The notes below the pieces were generated by a model. That model was not told where the DNA came from and made no database searches. It saw nothing but the letters and a program-made list of their open reading frames with translations. DNA of 28,083 nucleotides from an uncultured Bacilli bacterium. GTDB lineage: Bacteria > Bacillota_I > Bacilli_A > RF39 > UBA660. Location: positions 1-28,083 of the forward strand of contig CALVUV010000003.1 in assembly GCA_944363685.1 (NCBI GenBank). The letters are read 5' to 3'. A program made the position numbers and the translations under genes. Below, piece after piece: positions 1-7,572 of the stretch. Every line of letters begins with the position of its first letter. Position 1 is the first letter of the stretch.

Positions 1-815
1 ATTATCAAAGTCTTGAAAGTTGTGAAAATGCTTATCCTGAGAATGTAGGTAATTGTACACAAGTAAAGTTAGCATCAACAGGAGATAAGATGTACTGGAG
101 AATAGTAAGAGTAAATGGAGATGGTAGTTTACGACTAATATATAATGGAACAAGTGTTAATCCTGATAATAGTGATTTAGCACATTCTTATGTAATAGGA
201 AAATCTCCTTATAATTTAGAATTTAATGATTCAAAATACACAGGATATACCTATGACAATGGAACTGATTCATTTATAAAGAAAGAAGTAGATACATGGT
301 ATAAGAATACTTTAGGAAGTACTATATATGATAGTAAAGTAATAGGAGGAAGATTCTGTAGTGATAGTAGTGGATACAGAGAAGAAACAAGGCTGGGAAA
401 TGTATTTGCAAGTTTTGATAGATTGGCTCCAATGTATGGAAAATTATTTGGATTCGAAATGCAAGAAAATGTAACACCAAGTTTAAAATGTTCAAGTACA
501 ACAGAGAGTTATGGAGGATCATACCGATTAAAAGCAGGATTAATAACAGCAGATGAGTTAGTATTTGCAGGAGAAACAATGATGGTAGTAGGTAATAGTT
601 ATTTAAATTCAGAATCAGCAAATATTTATTACTGGAGTATGACACCTTCCCGCTTTAGTTATGGTGATGCTAATGTTTGGATTGAGACTGAGGGTTTGGG
701 AAACAGTCTTGTCCACGACGTTGATGGTGGTTTGCGTCCTGTAATAAATGTTAAAGCTGATAACGGATTTACCTCAGGTGATGGTACTGCCTCAAATCCT
801 TATGTGATATCTTAA
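1..815 (+). CDS. Surface/secreted-type protein, C-terminal part (5' end outside window)
   Basis: The reading frame is open from the window edge (first full codon at 3), so the ATG at 90 is probably internal and the true start lies upstream. The visible part has Cys residues near its start (SCENAYPENVGNC) and a Tyr/Trp/Gly-rich region beginning KMYWRIVRVNGDGSLRLIYNG. It ends with a YYWSMTPS stretch and a LRPVINVKAD...GDGTASNPYV tail. This pattern recalls C-terminal domains repeated in large surface proteins of uncultured gut Firmicutes, where MYWRI(I/V)RVNGDG and RPVIN(L/V)K blocks are common. No membrane segment or sorting motif is visible at the C-terminus. The exact function is unknown. The gene ends just before a hairpin at 831-862. 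Confidence 0.7.
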   Translation, partial: YQSLESCENAYPENVGNCTQVKLASTGDKMYWRIVRVNGDGSLRLIYNGTSVNPDNSDLAHSYVIGKSPYNLEFNDSKYTGYTYDNGTDSFIKKEVDTWYKNTLGSTIYDSKVIGGRFCSDSSGYREETRLGNVFASFDRLAPMYGKLFGFEMQENVTPSLKCSSTTESYGGSYRLKAGLITADELVFAGETMMVVGNSYLNSESANIYYWSMTPSRFSYGDANVWIETEGLGNSLVHDVDGGLRPVINVKADNGFTSGDGTASNPYVIS

Positions 816-830
816 AAAATATTATAAGCT

Positions 831-862
831 AAAAGAAGAGTGATATTAATCATTCTTCTTTT
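831..862. terminator. Bidirectional intrinsic terminator
   Basis: A 14-bp stem (AAAAGAAGAGTGAT / ATCATTCTTCTTTT, one G-T wobble) closes a 4-nt loop ATTA. T-rich tracts lie downstream on the plus strand and A-rich ones upstream, so it can end both the plus gene stopping at 815 and the minus gene stopping at 850. The minus-strand stop codon lies inside the hairpin. Confidence 0.75.
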
Positions 863-1494
863 GTTTCTTCTTTATCTTCTTCAATTATTCTTCCAATTCT
901 AAAACTATACTTATAATCACTATCTTTATATTCTTTTAAACTGAATTCTAATCCTTGATATTGAAAAAATTCTGATATCTCACCAGTATCATCATTGGTT
1001 GTTCCTTTTGTTTCAAATACTCTATCATATACTAAATCAATACTATCATCATCAATATCTTTATTATTTGCTTTTATTATATTTCTTATAACTTCTTTAT
1101 TACTCTTATTTTTCTTATTAAAATTAACACTTGTAATACTTAAATAATTATCATTTATAACAAATTCTATTTCACAATCTCCAATGTTTATAACATTGTC
1201 AACTATGTCACTGCTACTAATATCTTCATTACTAATTTCATTATAATTATTTATAAAAGTATTAATATCAATGTTTTCAATAGTATCAATCTTTATAATA
1301 TCTTCATAATTTTCATTTTCTCTTTTTTCTGCCATAGTTCTATGATCAATAATAGATTTTGTTATTTCAGTTGAAATAAAATAACATAAAATACCTAATA
1401 TAATAGTAACAATTATAAGAATAATTATTTGTTTTCTAGTTAATTTCTTAGTTTCTTTCTTTTTTGTTTTAACTTTTTTCACTTTCATCACCAT
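850..1494 (-). CDS. Membrane-anchored hypothetical protein
   Basis: A 214-aa protein with a Lys-rich N-terminus (KVKKVKTKKKETKK) followed by one hydrophobic helix of about 20 residues (IIILIIVTIILGILCYFIS, about residues 23-42). The charge pattern suggests the N-terminus is cytoplasmic and the soluble part (about 45-214, acidic and Asn/Ile-rich) is outside. It has no Cys lipobox and no recognisable family. The C-terminus is very acidic. The start is uncertain: an extended -10 on the minus strand (1499-1507) lies only 4 nt before the ATG at 1494, so transcription would begin at or inside that codon. The ATG at 1488 (M3) is a real alternative. The gene is divergent from the PfkB gene and unlikely to be its partner. 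Function unknown. Confidence 0.7.
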   Translation of the reverse strand: MVMKVKKVKTKKKETKKLTRKQIIILIIVTIILGILCYFISTEITKSIIDHRTMAEKRENENYEDIIKIDTIENIDINTFINNYNEISNEDISSSDIVDNVINIGDCEIEFVINDNYLSITSVNFNKKNKSNKEVIRNIIKANNKDIDDDSIDLVYDRVFETKGTTNDDTGEISEFFQYQGLEFSLKEYKDSDYKYSFRIGRIIEEDKEETKEE

Positions 1495-1498
1495 CTTA

Positions 1499-1565
1499 AG
1501 TATAACAGATATTTACACTATAGTCTCTTATTTTTATATATTTTTTATTAAAAACTTGTTATACT
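1499..1565. promoter_or_regulatory. Divergent extended -10 promoters
   Basis: Both strands carry the extended -10 TGTTATACT: minus strand at 1499-1507, plus strand at 1557-1565. No good -35 is visible on either side, as is usual for extended -10 promoters. The plus promoter would give a leader of about 9 nt before the ATG at 1581, containing GGTGAT at 1572-1577. The minus promoter leaves essentially no leader. Confidence 0.55.
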
Positions 1566-1580
1566 AATAATGGTGATGGT

Positions 1581-2483
1581 ATGAAATATTTAACAATTGG
1601 TCATTCATCTTATGATATTACTTTTCAAGTAGATGAATACCCTATAGAAAATACAAAAATGCGTTTAGGTAAGCATATAGATTGTGGTGGAGGTCCTGCT
1701 AGTAATGCTGCTTATCTATTAGGTCTTTGGGGATGTGATGTCTCTTTTCAGGGTGTTGTAGGTAATGATTTTTATGGTAAAAGAATAAAACAGGAATTAG
1801 AAAGTGCTAATGTATCTACTGATTATTTAGAACTTGTAGATGATTTTGATACTGGTCTTAGTTTTATCATTGCTAATCGTGTTAAAACTACTAGAACTAT
1901 TCTTACTAGTCAAGATGATGATATTAAAAGATGTAGTATCTATAATGACAATAAATATGATGTTATATTAGTAGATGGTGAAGAAGAAGAGATGAGTAAG
2001 AGAATCTTAGAAAATAATAAAGATGCTATTAAAATAATAGATGCTGGTAGTTTTAAACCAAGTACTGTTAATTTATGTCCTTATGTAGATTATCTTGTTT
2101 GTTCTAAGAATTTTGCTTTAGATTATACTAAATTAAGTTATGATGGTAGTATAGAGTCTTTAATAGAGGTTCATAAAAAATTAGAAAATGACTTTCATAA
2201 TACTGTTATTATAACTTTGGAAGATAAAGGATGTTTTACTAAAATAGATGGGGAATATAAGTTTATACCAAGTATTAAAGTAAAAGCGGTTGATACAACA
2301 GGCGCGGGAGATATTTTTCATGGTGCTTTTACTTATTTTATATCTCATAATTATTCTTTAGAAGAAACTTGTCGTCTTTCTAATATAACAGGTGCGATTT
2401 CAACTACTAAAGTAGGGGGAAGATATTCTGTTCCTAGTTTAAATATTGTTTTAGAAAGAAGTGGCAATCTTGATATTATCTAG
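1581..2483 (+). CDS. PfkB-family carbohydrate kinase
   Basis: A 300-aa ribokinase-like (PfkB) kinase, which transfers the ATP gamma-phosphate to a sugar or nucleoside hydroxyl in the cytoplasm. The N-terminal signature GGGPASNAA (residues 36-44) is the substrate-side glycine motif. The C-terminal signature DTTGAGD at 238-244 carries the anion hole and the catalytic base D244, followed by FHGAF. The length is typical of the family. The substrate cannot be read from sequence; ribokinase, fructokinase or adenosine-kinase-like roles are all possible. The start ATG has GGTGAT three bases upstream on a very short leader. The next gene (Smr domain) overlaps its 3' end by 23 bp in another frame, suggesting translational coupling. 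Confidence 0.88.
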   Translation: MKYLTIGHSSYDITFQVDEYPIENTKMRLGKHIDCGGGPASNAAYLLGLWGCDVSFQGVVGNDFYGKRIKQELESANVSTDYLELVDDFDTGLSFIIANRVKTTRTILTSQDDDIKRCSIYNDNKYDVILVDGEEEEMSKRILENNKDAIKIIDAGSFKPSTVNLCPYVDYLVCSKNFALDYTKLSYDGSIESLIEVHKKLENDFHNTVIITLEDKGCFTKIDGEYKFIPSIKVKAVDTTGAGDIFHGAFTYFISHNYSLEETCRLSNITGAISTTKVGGRYSVPSLNIVLERSGNLDII

Positions 2484-2727
2484 TTATCCTAAATTGGATT
2501 TACATGGTATGGATAGAGAATATGCTATTTTTAAAGTAAAAGAATTTATTGATGAGTGTTATAAGTTAAAATATGAGAATATTGTTATAATTCATGGCAT
2601 TGGTAAAGGAATTTTAGCGAAAACGGTAAATGAGTATTTAAAAAAAGATAAAAGAGTGTTAGAATATAAACTAGATTTTATGAATCCAGGTTGTACACTT
2701 GTTTGCTTAAAATTTGACAATCCTTAA
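2461..2727 (+). CDS. Small Smr-domain protein
   Basis: An 88-aa stand-alone Smr domain, the module found at the C-terminus of MutS2 and associated with nucleic-acid binding or nicking. Visible hallmarks are LDLHGM near the N-terminus and the HGIGKGIL loop followed by a C-terminal strand GCTLVCLKF. Those are the LDLHG and HGxGxG motifs of the family. The frame starts with GTG at 2461 inside the PfkB gene; TTG at 2470 is an alternative because no strong ribosome binding site marks either. Its role is unclear; stand-alone Smr proteins are candidates for RNA or DNA endonuclease activity. The promoter of the next operon begins inside its last codons. Confidence 0.8.
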   Translation: MAILILSSYPKLDLHGMDREYAIFKVKEFIDECYKLKYENIVIIHGIGKGILAKTVNEYLKKDKRVLEYKLDFMNPGCTLVCLKFDNP

Positions 2728-2742
2728 TAAATGTGGTATAAT
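2714..2742 (+). promoter_or_regulatory. Consensus sigma-A promoter
   Basis: TTGACA at 2714-2719, a 17-nt spacer, and TATAAT at 2737-2742: a perfect match to the vegetative consensus. The -35 lies inside the 3' end of the Smr gene. It drives the anchored-protein operon starting at 2775, whose leader carries AAGGAGAAGGGGGAG. Confidence 0.85.
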
Positions 2743-2774
2743 ATGGCCATCTTAAGGAGAAGGGGGAGAATATT

Positions 2775-3749
2775 ATGTATACGGAAGAGAATGCAAGAGG
2801 TCGTTTTCCATTACGTGATGTTTTATTAAAAGCTATTATTGTAATTATCTTTTTGATACTTATTATTTTTATAATTACTAAGCTTACAACTAATGAAACA
2901 AGTACTAATTCAAGTGATTCTAATTATGATAAAGTTTTTAGTGCTAACTTAGAGAAAATGGAAGATGCTGCTTATAAATATTATACAGAAGATAAATTAC
3001 CAAAAGAAGTAGGAGAGAATACTGAATTAACATTAAGAGAGATGATTAATCAGAATTTATTAGAAGCTTTTACTGATGGTAATAATGAAGCTTGTGATGT
3101 TAATGAAAGTTATATTAGACTTACTAAGAATGATAATGATTATACTTTAAGAGTTAACTTAAAATGTAATGAGAAAGAAGATTATAAGTTAACAAGAGTA
3201 GGACAATATGATTACTGTACTGATACTTTATGTAAGAGAGATTCATCAAAAGAAGAGAGTACTAATAAAAAAGAAGATGAAGAGGTAACTGATGAAGTTG
3301 ATATAACTGAGGCGACTACTACAGATGCTGGAACTACTAATAATACATCATCTTCTAATAATGCTAATAGAAATAATAATGCAAGTAATAATAGTGGTTC
3401 TAATAATAATAACAATAATGTAACAGTTATGTATGAGTATTCTAAAACTAATAATCCTGTTTTTTCAGCTTGGGGTGCCTGGTCTAGTTGGAAATATAAT
3501 ACAGCAGGTTTAGGACCAATTAAATGTAATGATAATGATGTTAATTGTTTAAGAGAGGTACAGCTTTATTCAAGAGTAGAGAAAGTTGGAACTGATTCAA
3601 AGGGTAATCCTGTTTATGGTAGAGTTAAATACTATAGTGAAAGAACAAGAAGTTTAATTAGTAGTGGAAGTACTGATACTAAATGGAGTACATATAATGA
3701 TACTAATTTATTAAATCAAGGTTATTATTATACAGGAAGAACAAGATAA
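2775..3749 (+). CDS. Membrane-anchored protein with Asn/Ser linker and a WxxWxxW C-terminal domain
   Basis: A 324-aa protein. A short cytoplasmic N-terminus (about 1-16) is followed by one strong transmembrane helix (about 17-37, LLKAIIVIIFLILIIFII). An extracytoplasmic domain follows, with Cys in ACDVN, NLKCN and DYCTDTLC. A low-complexity Asn/Ser/Thr linker (about 165-218) leads to a C-terminal domain containing W233-x-x-W236-x-x-W239 and a CNDNDVNC pair, ending YYYTGRTR. The tryptophan ladder resembles the WxxW motif of thrombospondin type-1 repeats, but homology cannot be shown from this alone. It is the first gene of a two-gene operon; the next start is 13 nt after its stop. Probably surface-exposed, function unknown. 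Confidence 0.75.
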   Translation: MYTEENARGRFPLRDVLLKAIIVIIFLILIIFIITKLTTNETSTNSSDSNYDKVFSANLEKMEDAAYKYYTEDKLPKEVGENTELTLREMINQNLLEAFTDGNNEACDVNESYIRLTKNDNDYTLRVNLKCNEKEDYKLTRVGQYDYCTDTLCKRDSSKEESTNKKEDEEVTDEVDITEATTTDAGTTNNTSSSNNANRNNNASNNSGSNNNNNNVTVMYEYSKTNNPVFSAWGAWSSWKYNTAGLGPIKCNDNDVNCLREVQLYSRVEKVGTDSKGNPVYGRVKYYSERTRSLISSGSTDTKWSTYNDTNLLNQGYYYTGRTR

Positions 3750-3762
3750 GGAGGGAAAGGTT

Positions 3763-5316
3763 ATGAATATTAATTGGAAATGGTTTAAAGACAAGAAAAA
3801 AACTGATGTAAAGAAAGAAAAGAAAGAGGATAATAAAATATTAGGGTTATATAGTTTCTATATGACTATGGATGATGATACTAAGAAAATAGCATATTGT
3901 TATGTAGAAGAAGATGCTAAAGGTAAAAGAGAATATAAGTTTACAGATGATAAAGAATTTGCTATTGAACTTGGTGCTAAGTATGCTAATTCACATAATT
4001 ATGAGAGAAGACCTAAGGGTAGAGATGGCAAAAAAGGTGCAGAGGAGTTAATGAGGGATCCTAACTTTAGAATAGGTAAGAATACAGCTAGTAATATAAA
4101 TGTTATGATTAATAATGCACCTGCTATAGAAAAAAAAGATTTTCAAGATGTTTGTGATGCATATAATAATTTTAAAGAAAAATATAATAAGAAAGACAAG
4201 AAAAATACTGTAAAGAAAGATGATAAGAAAACTGATAATGATGATAAAGTGGTAAAAATAGATAAAAATAAAAATAAGAAAGGGAAACCAAATAATGTTA
4301 AAAAATGGGTAGCAAAAGTAGCTATGTTTGCTTTAGTATTTGGTTTAGGTTTAGGTTTAGGTTTAAGTAGAAAAGGTTCTCCAACTAATAAGGGTTCTGT
4401 AGTAGCAACTGTTGATGATCTTGATGATCAAATTAATGATATTAAAAATCAAGCAAATAACGAAGCTCAAGCTGCTGCTACTAATACTAATACTAATACT
4501 AATGCTAATGCTAGTACTAATACTAATGGTAGTGCTTCAACTTATAGTTCATCAGGAGGAGGTTCTAGTAGTTATGGTGGTGGTTCTTATACAACTACAC
4601 CAACAAGAGCACCTGGTGAAGTAGATAATTCATATTTAGGTCTTCAAGATTCTAATGCTTCTTTACCTGAACAAGGAAATAATAATGATAATAATAATGA
4701 AAATCAAGAAACAGATGAAGGTAAATATGATAATGTAATGACTGGTGAAGAAGAAGTAACTGATGATAATACAGATAATGATTATAGTGAAGAAATGGAA
4801 GTACCAGCAAGTGATGATGAAATATCTGAAGGGGATATAAGTTGGGAAGTAGATCAAGATGCTGTTGAAGATGGTAGTTTAACTTATGTTGATGGAAGTC
4901 AAGATGGTAATACTTCATCTGATGAGAATACTAATTCTGATTTACCTGATCAAAATGATACTGCATCTGCAGGAGATGGTAATTATGATACTACTGAAGA
5001 AGAATTACAACAATCTCAAGGTACTGTTACAGAAGAAGTGCCAGTAGAACAAGAGACTAATACAGAAGAGGTTCCTGTTACTCAAAATACAACAACTGAA
5101 CAAGTACCTACTGAAACACAACAAAATACTCAAACAACTCAAACTTCTACAGGAACAGATACTTCTACAACTACAACTAATGAAGATGTTGCTCAAGCTG
5201 CTGTAGATGCTATGGCTGCTGGTGAAGATGTAACTTATGATGCTAATAGTAATACTTTTACAACAAATGAAGTACCAGTAGAGCAAGCAGAAGCAACTAC
5301 ATCTTTAGGAAAATAA
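3763..5316 (+). CDS. Large anchored protein with low-complexity Thr/Asn/Glu-rich extracellular tail
   Basis: A 517-aa protein. The N-terminal part (about 1-180) is basic and Lys-rich, contains a compact region with SFYMTMDDDTKKIAYCYVEED, and is predicted cytoplasmic. A single hydrophobic segment lies at about 185-201 (AMFALVFGLGLGLGLS). The rest is low complexity: Thr/Asn repeats (about 240-260), a Gly/Ser/Tyr patch, long acidic Asn/Asp/Glu runs, then a Thr/Gln/Glu tail. That tail has four degenerate copies of an E-(E/Q)-V-P-(V/T)-x-Q motif between about 424 and 510. There is no sorting signal at the C-terminus. It is cotranscribed with the preceding anchored protein (GGAGGG at 3750-3755) and ends in a terminator. 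A cell-surface structural or sensing role is inference. Confidence 0.7.
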   Translation: MNINWKWFKDKKKTDVKKEKKEDNKILGLYSFYMTMDDDTKKIAYCYVEEDAKGKREYKFTDDKEFAIELGAKYANSHNYERRPKGRDGKKGAEELMRDPNFRIGKNTASNINVMINNAPAIEKKDFQDVCDAYNNFKEKYNKKDKKNTVKKDDKKTDNDDKVVKIDKNKNKKGKPNNVKKWVAKVAMFALVFGLGLGLGLSRKGSPTNKGSVVATVDDLDDQINDIKNQANNEAQAAATNTNTNTNANASTNTNGSASTYSSSGGGSSSYGGGSYTTTPTRAPGEVDNSYLGLQDSNASLPEQGNNNDNNNENQETDEGKYDNVMTGEEEVTDDNTDNDYSEEMEVPASDDEISEGDISWEVDQDAVEDGSLTYVDGSQDGNTSSDENTNSDLPDQNDTASAGDGNYDTTEEELQQSQGTVTEEVPVEQETNTEEVPVTQNTTTEQVPTETQQNTQTTQTSTGTDTSTTTTNEDVAQAAVDAMAAGEDVTYDANSNTFTTNEVPVEQAEATTSLGK

Positions 5317-5345
5317 AGCAAATAATTTACTATTTGCTTTTTCTT
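5315..5345 (+). terminator. Intrinsic terminator overlapping the stop codon
   Basis: A 10-bp perfect stem AAAGCAAATA / TATTTGCTTT with a 6-nt loop, followed by TTTCTTT. The stem begins within the TAA stop of the 517-aa protein gene. The T-tract runs directly into the extended -10 of the next gene. Confidence 0.8.
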
Positions 5346-5354
5346 TGTTATAAT
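5346..5354 (+). promoter_or_regulatory. Extended -10 promoter
   Basis: TGTTATAAT (TG at 5346-5347, TATAAT at 5349-5354). It lies immediately after the upstream terminator and about 30 nt before the ATG at 5385. No clear -35 is present. Confidence 0.55.
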
Positions 5355-5384
5355 TTATTTATAGAATAAATTGAGGTGTTTTGT

Positions 5385-7259
5385 ATGAATAATTTAGAAC
5401 CTTTAAAGATAGTAGATATTAATAAAGATGATATTATTAATTTTTTAAATCTTACTTCTAATACTTTAAAGCAAGAGAAAATAAAAGAAAAAATTAATTT
5501 AATTAGTCAATTAATAGGACATATTAATCAACTTTTAGTTAGGATAGATAATTTAATTAATAAAGAGAATTTAACTAATATAACTAATTCTTTAGATAAT
5601 ATAAATAAAGAATTTATTTCTTTGAAAGAAGAAGATGATAGTGATTCTAAAATAATAGAATTAAATAACTTATATGAGAAAACTTTTAATTTATATAATA
5701 ATATAAGTGAAGAGACTATTAAAACTTTAAATAATTATAATATTCAAGAATATAATGATTTAATTATAAAAGCGAATGAGAGTATTATAAAATTTAATAA
5801 TTTATCTATAGATGATAAAGTAAGAGAAGAAGTAACTACTATTTATAATAATATCTTAAATTCTATTTATTCTATAAATAACTTACATATTCTTATATCT
5901 ACAATAGATAATTTATCATTAAATTCTAATACTAATAAAAGTAAAGGTAATGAAACAAATAGAAGTTTTCTTCTTTTCGCTAAAATTAATGATCAAATTG
6001 TAAAATCTTTATATAAACCTAAAAATAATCTAATTTATGCTTGTTATACTCTAGAAGATGATAGTAACTATTATGCTATTGTTAAAAGTGAAGAAGAGGT
6101 TAATATTCTTGATCAAGGTTTTACTAATTTACCTAATCTTGTTTTGACTAAAGATAATATAATAGAAACATGTAAAACTATTATTAGAAATGCTGGTATT
6201 TATTATGATTTAAATGAGTATATGCGATATGTTGAGAAAAGTTATAAAGAAAAAATGTCTAAAGAAATTGATGAAGTGATTGTAAAATATAAGAAGAGAC
6301 TTATGATATTAGAGAATTCGATAAGACAACAATTAGAATTTATTGATGAGATAGCTTTACTTGTTAATAATAAGAAATCATCTAAGTATCCTAATATTGT
6401 TTATAAAGATATTCCTTTAAAAGATTATTTTAAAGATTATGATAAAAATATGGATAGTAAGACTAGAGAGATAGAAAGATTAATTGTTGAAGTGTTACTT
6501 AATGATACAGTAATTAGTAGTTTTGAAACTATTAATATATTGAAGACTCTTTATGATGATACGATGATAGAAGAATTAATTACTAGTGATTATACAGATA
6601 GTAATGATAAACCAATAGTTAATACTGATGATAATCTTGTAAAGGAAATTCCTATTAATAAAGTTACGACTAATTATGAAAAGATAACTAATTATTTAAA
6701 TTCTAGAGTTAAGGAATTAAATCTTTTAATAGAAAGTCCTAAAATTAATGTAACTATTACTAAAGATGATGATGTTCTTTATAAAGATATAAATACTGTG
6801 TTAGATTTACATACATCTATTGTTATATGTGATAAAGTTTATAAAAAAGGTCAAGGTAATTATGCTCTTAATGATTATTTAAAAACAGGTAATAATATTA
6901 AGTTTACTTCACAGTATGGAGCGAGGGATTTAGTTAATACAGTAAACAGATCTAATTATCTTAAATTATTATTTGAAAATATTATAAAAAGATATCTTTA
7001 TACGCATGATAATAAATTAACTAATTTTATAGATTCAATTATTACTAAGGAAAATATTAAAGATGTAGTGAATATGCTTTTAGAAGATGAAGAGTTATTA
7101 GATTATTCTGTTACTAATTTTGATTATGATTATTTAGATTGTTCTAATGATAAGAATAAGAAAGTAAATGAAATGTTAAATAATAAAGAGGATGTAAAAA
7201 TTGTTAAAATAAATGATATTTTAGAGAAAATTAGAAAGATGAATAGTTTAGTTGATTAA
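5385..7259 (+). CDS. Asn/Ile/Lys-rich hypothetical protein
   Basis: A 624-aa protein if started at the ATG at 5385, which has GAGGTG at 5373-5378 at good spacing; an in-frame GTG at 5376 lies inside that site and is unlikely. There is no signal peptide and no membrane helix, so it is probably cytoplasmic. The first 180 residues are rich in Asn, Ile, Leu, Glu and Lys with heptad-like spacing, suggesting helical bundles or coiled coil. A middle segment (about 195-290) around SFLLFAKINDQIVKSLYKPK looks like a folded alpha/beta unit. The rest is again mostly helical and Asn-rich. It has its own promoter and nothing obvious cotranscribed. I do not recognise the family. Confidence 0.65.
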   Translation: MNNLEPLKIVDINKDDIINFLNLTSNTLKQEKIKEKINLISQLIGHINQLLVRIDNLINKENLTNITNSLDNINKEFISLKEEDDSDSKIIELNNLYEKTFNLYNNISEETIKTLNNYNIQEYNDLIIKANESIIKFNNLSIDDKVREEVTTIYNNILNSIYSINNLHILISTIDNLSLNSNTNKSKGNETNRSFLLFAKINDQIVKSLYKPKNNLIYACYTLEDDSNYYAIVKSEEEVNILDQGFTNLPNLVLTKDNIIETCKTIIRNAGIYYDLNEYMRYVEKSYKEKMSKEIDEVIVKYKKRLMILENSIRQQLEFIDEIALLVNNKKSSKYPNIVYKDIPLKDYFKDYDKNMDSKTREIERLIVEVLLNDTVISSFETINILKTLYDDTMIEELITSDYTDSNDKPIVNTDDNLVKEIPINKVTTNYEKITNYLNSRVKELNLLIESPKINVTITKDDDVLYKDINTVLDLHTSIVICDKVYKKGQGNYALNDYLKTGNNIKFTSQYGARDLVNTVNRSNYLKLLFENIIKRYLYTHDNKLTNFIDSIITKENIKDVVNMLLEDEELLDYSVTNFDYDYLDCSNDKNKKVNEMLNNKEDVKIVKINDILEKIRKMNSLVD

Positions 7260-7319
7260 AAAAATATGTAAATTTTTGTTGATATTAAAAGGTTTTAACG
7301 TGTTTACGAAAACTCGTAC

Positions 7320-7348
7320 TTGTATCTTTTTAAGTTTTATTATATATT
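7320..7348 (+). promoter_or_regulatory. Candidate promoter for a small RNA or leader
   Basis: TTGTAT at 7320-7325, a 17-nt spacer, TATATT at 7343-7348. It would start a transcript near 7355, exactly at the beginning of a strongly structured stretch ending in a T-tract near 7460. Confidence 0.4.
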
Positions 7349-7351
7349 TGT

Positions 7352-7460
7352 ATTGGGAATGAAAATTCCTAGTCATCTAACTCTCTTTACCATCTTATTT
7401 TGTTTAAAAAGTCGCCCAAATTTATAAACAAAGAAAAGAAGAGTTATGATGACTCTTTTT
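7352..7460 (+). ncRNA. Candidate structured small RNA or attenuator
   Basis: This lies in the 313-nt gene-free stretch 7260-7572; apart from this and the tnpB promoter I see nothing else there. A GGGAAT-GAAA-ATTCCT hairpin (7355-7370) is followed by a long-range helix: 7371-7388 pairs with 7435-7454 over 18 bp with two single-base bulges. An apical stem TTTGTTTA (7399-7406) / TAAACAAA (7425-7432) sits inside. The 3' strand runs into CTTTTTG. A competing short terminator (AAGAGT 7439-7444 / ACTCTT 7452-7457) uses the same bases, so two folds are mutually exclusive. This matches either an attenuator or a small RNA with its own terminator. No known riboswitch motif is recognised. Confidence 0.4.
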
Positions 7461-7507
7461 GTTTTTAATATAATAGGAAATTTATACTGAAAAATCGAAA
7501 AAATGTA

Positions 7508-7537
7508 TTGACAAACATATCTTCTATATAGTACGCT
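7508..7537 (+). promoter_or_regulatory. Promoter of first tnpB element
   Basis: TTGACA at 7508-7513, an 18-nt spacer, TACGCT at 7532-7537. The same arrangement (TTGACG, 18 nt, TACACT) precedes the second tnpB. In both it is followed by a shared TTA(A/G)GTTACAA segment, so the promoter travels with the element. Confidence 0.6.
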
Positions 7538-7572
7538 TAGGTTACAAAAAATTAAACAGAGGTGTTCGGATT

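Noticed and set aside
322..645. Minus-strand open frame antisense to the first gene
   Set aside because: Leu/Ile/His-rich composition typical of an antisense shadow of an AT-rich gene; the plus-strand frame is the coherent one.
4652..5286. Minus-strand open frames within the 517-aa gene
   Set aside because: Composition (Tyr/His/Ile or Ser/Cys runs) is explained as antisense of Asn/Asp/Glu/Thr repeats; no ribosome binding site or domain.
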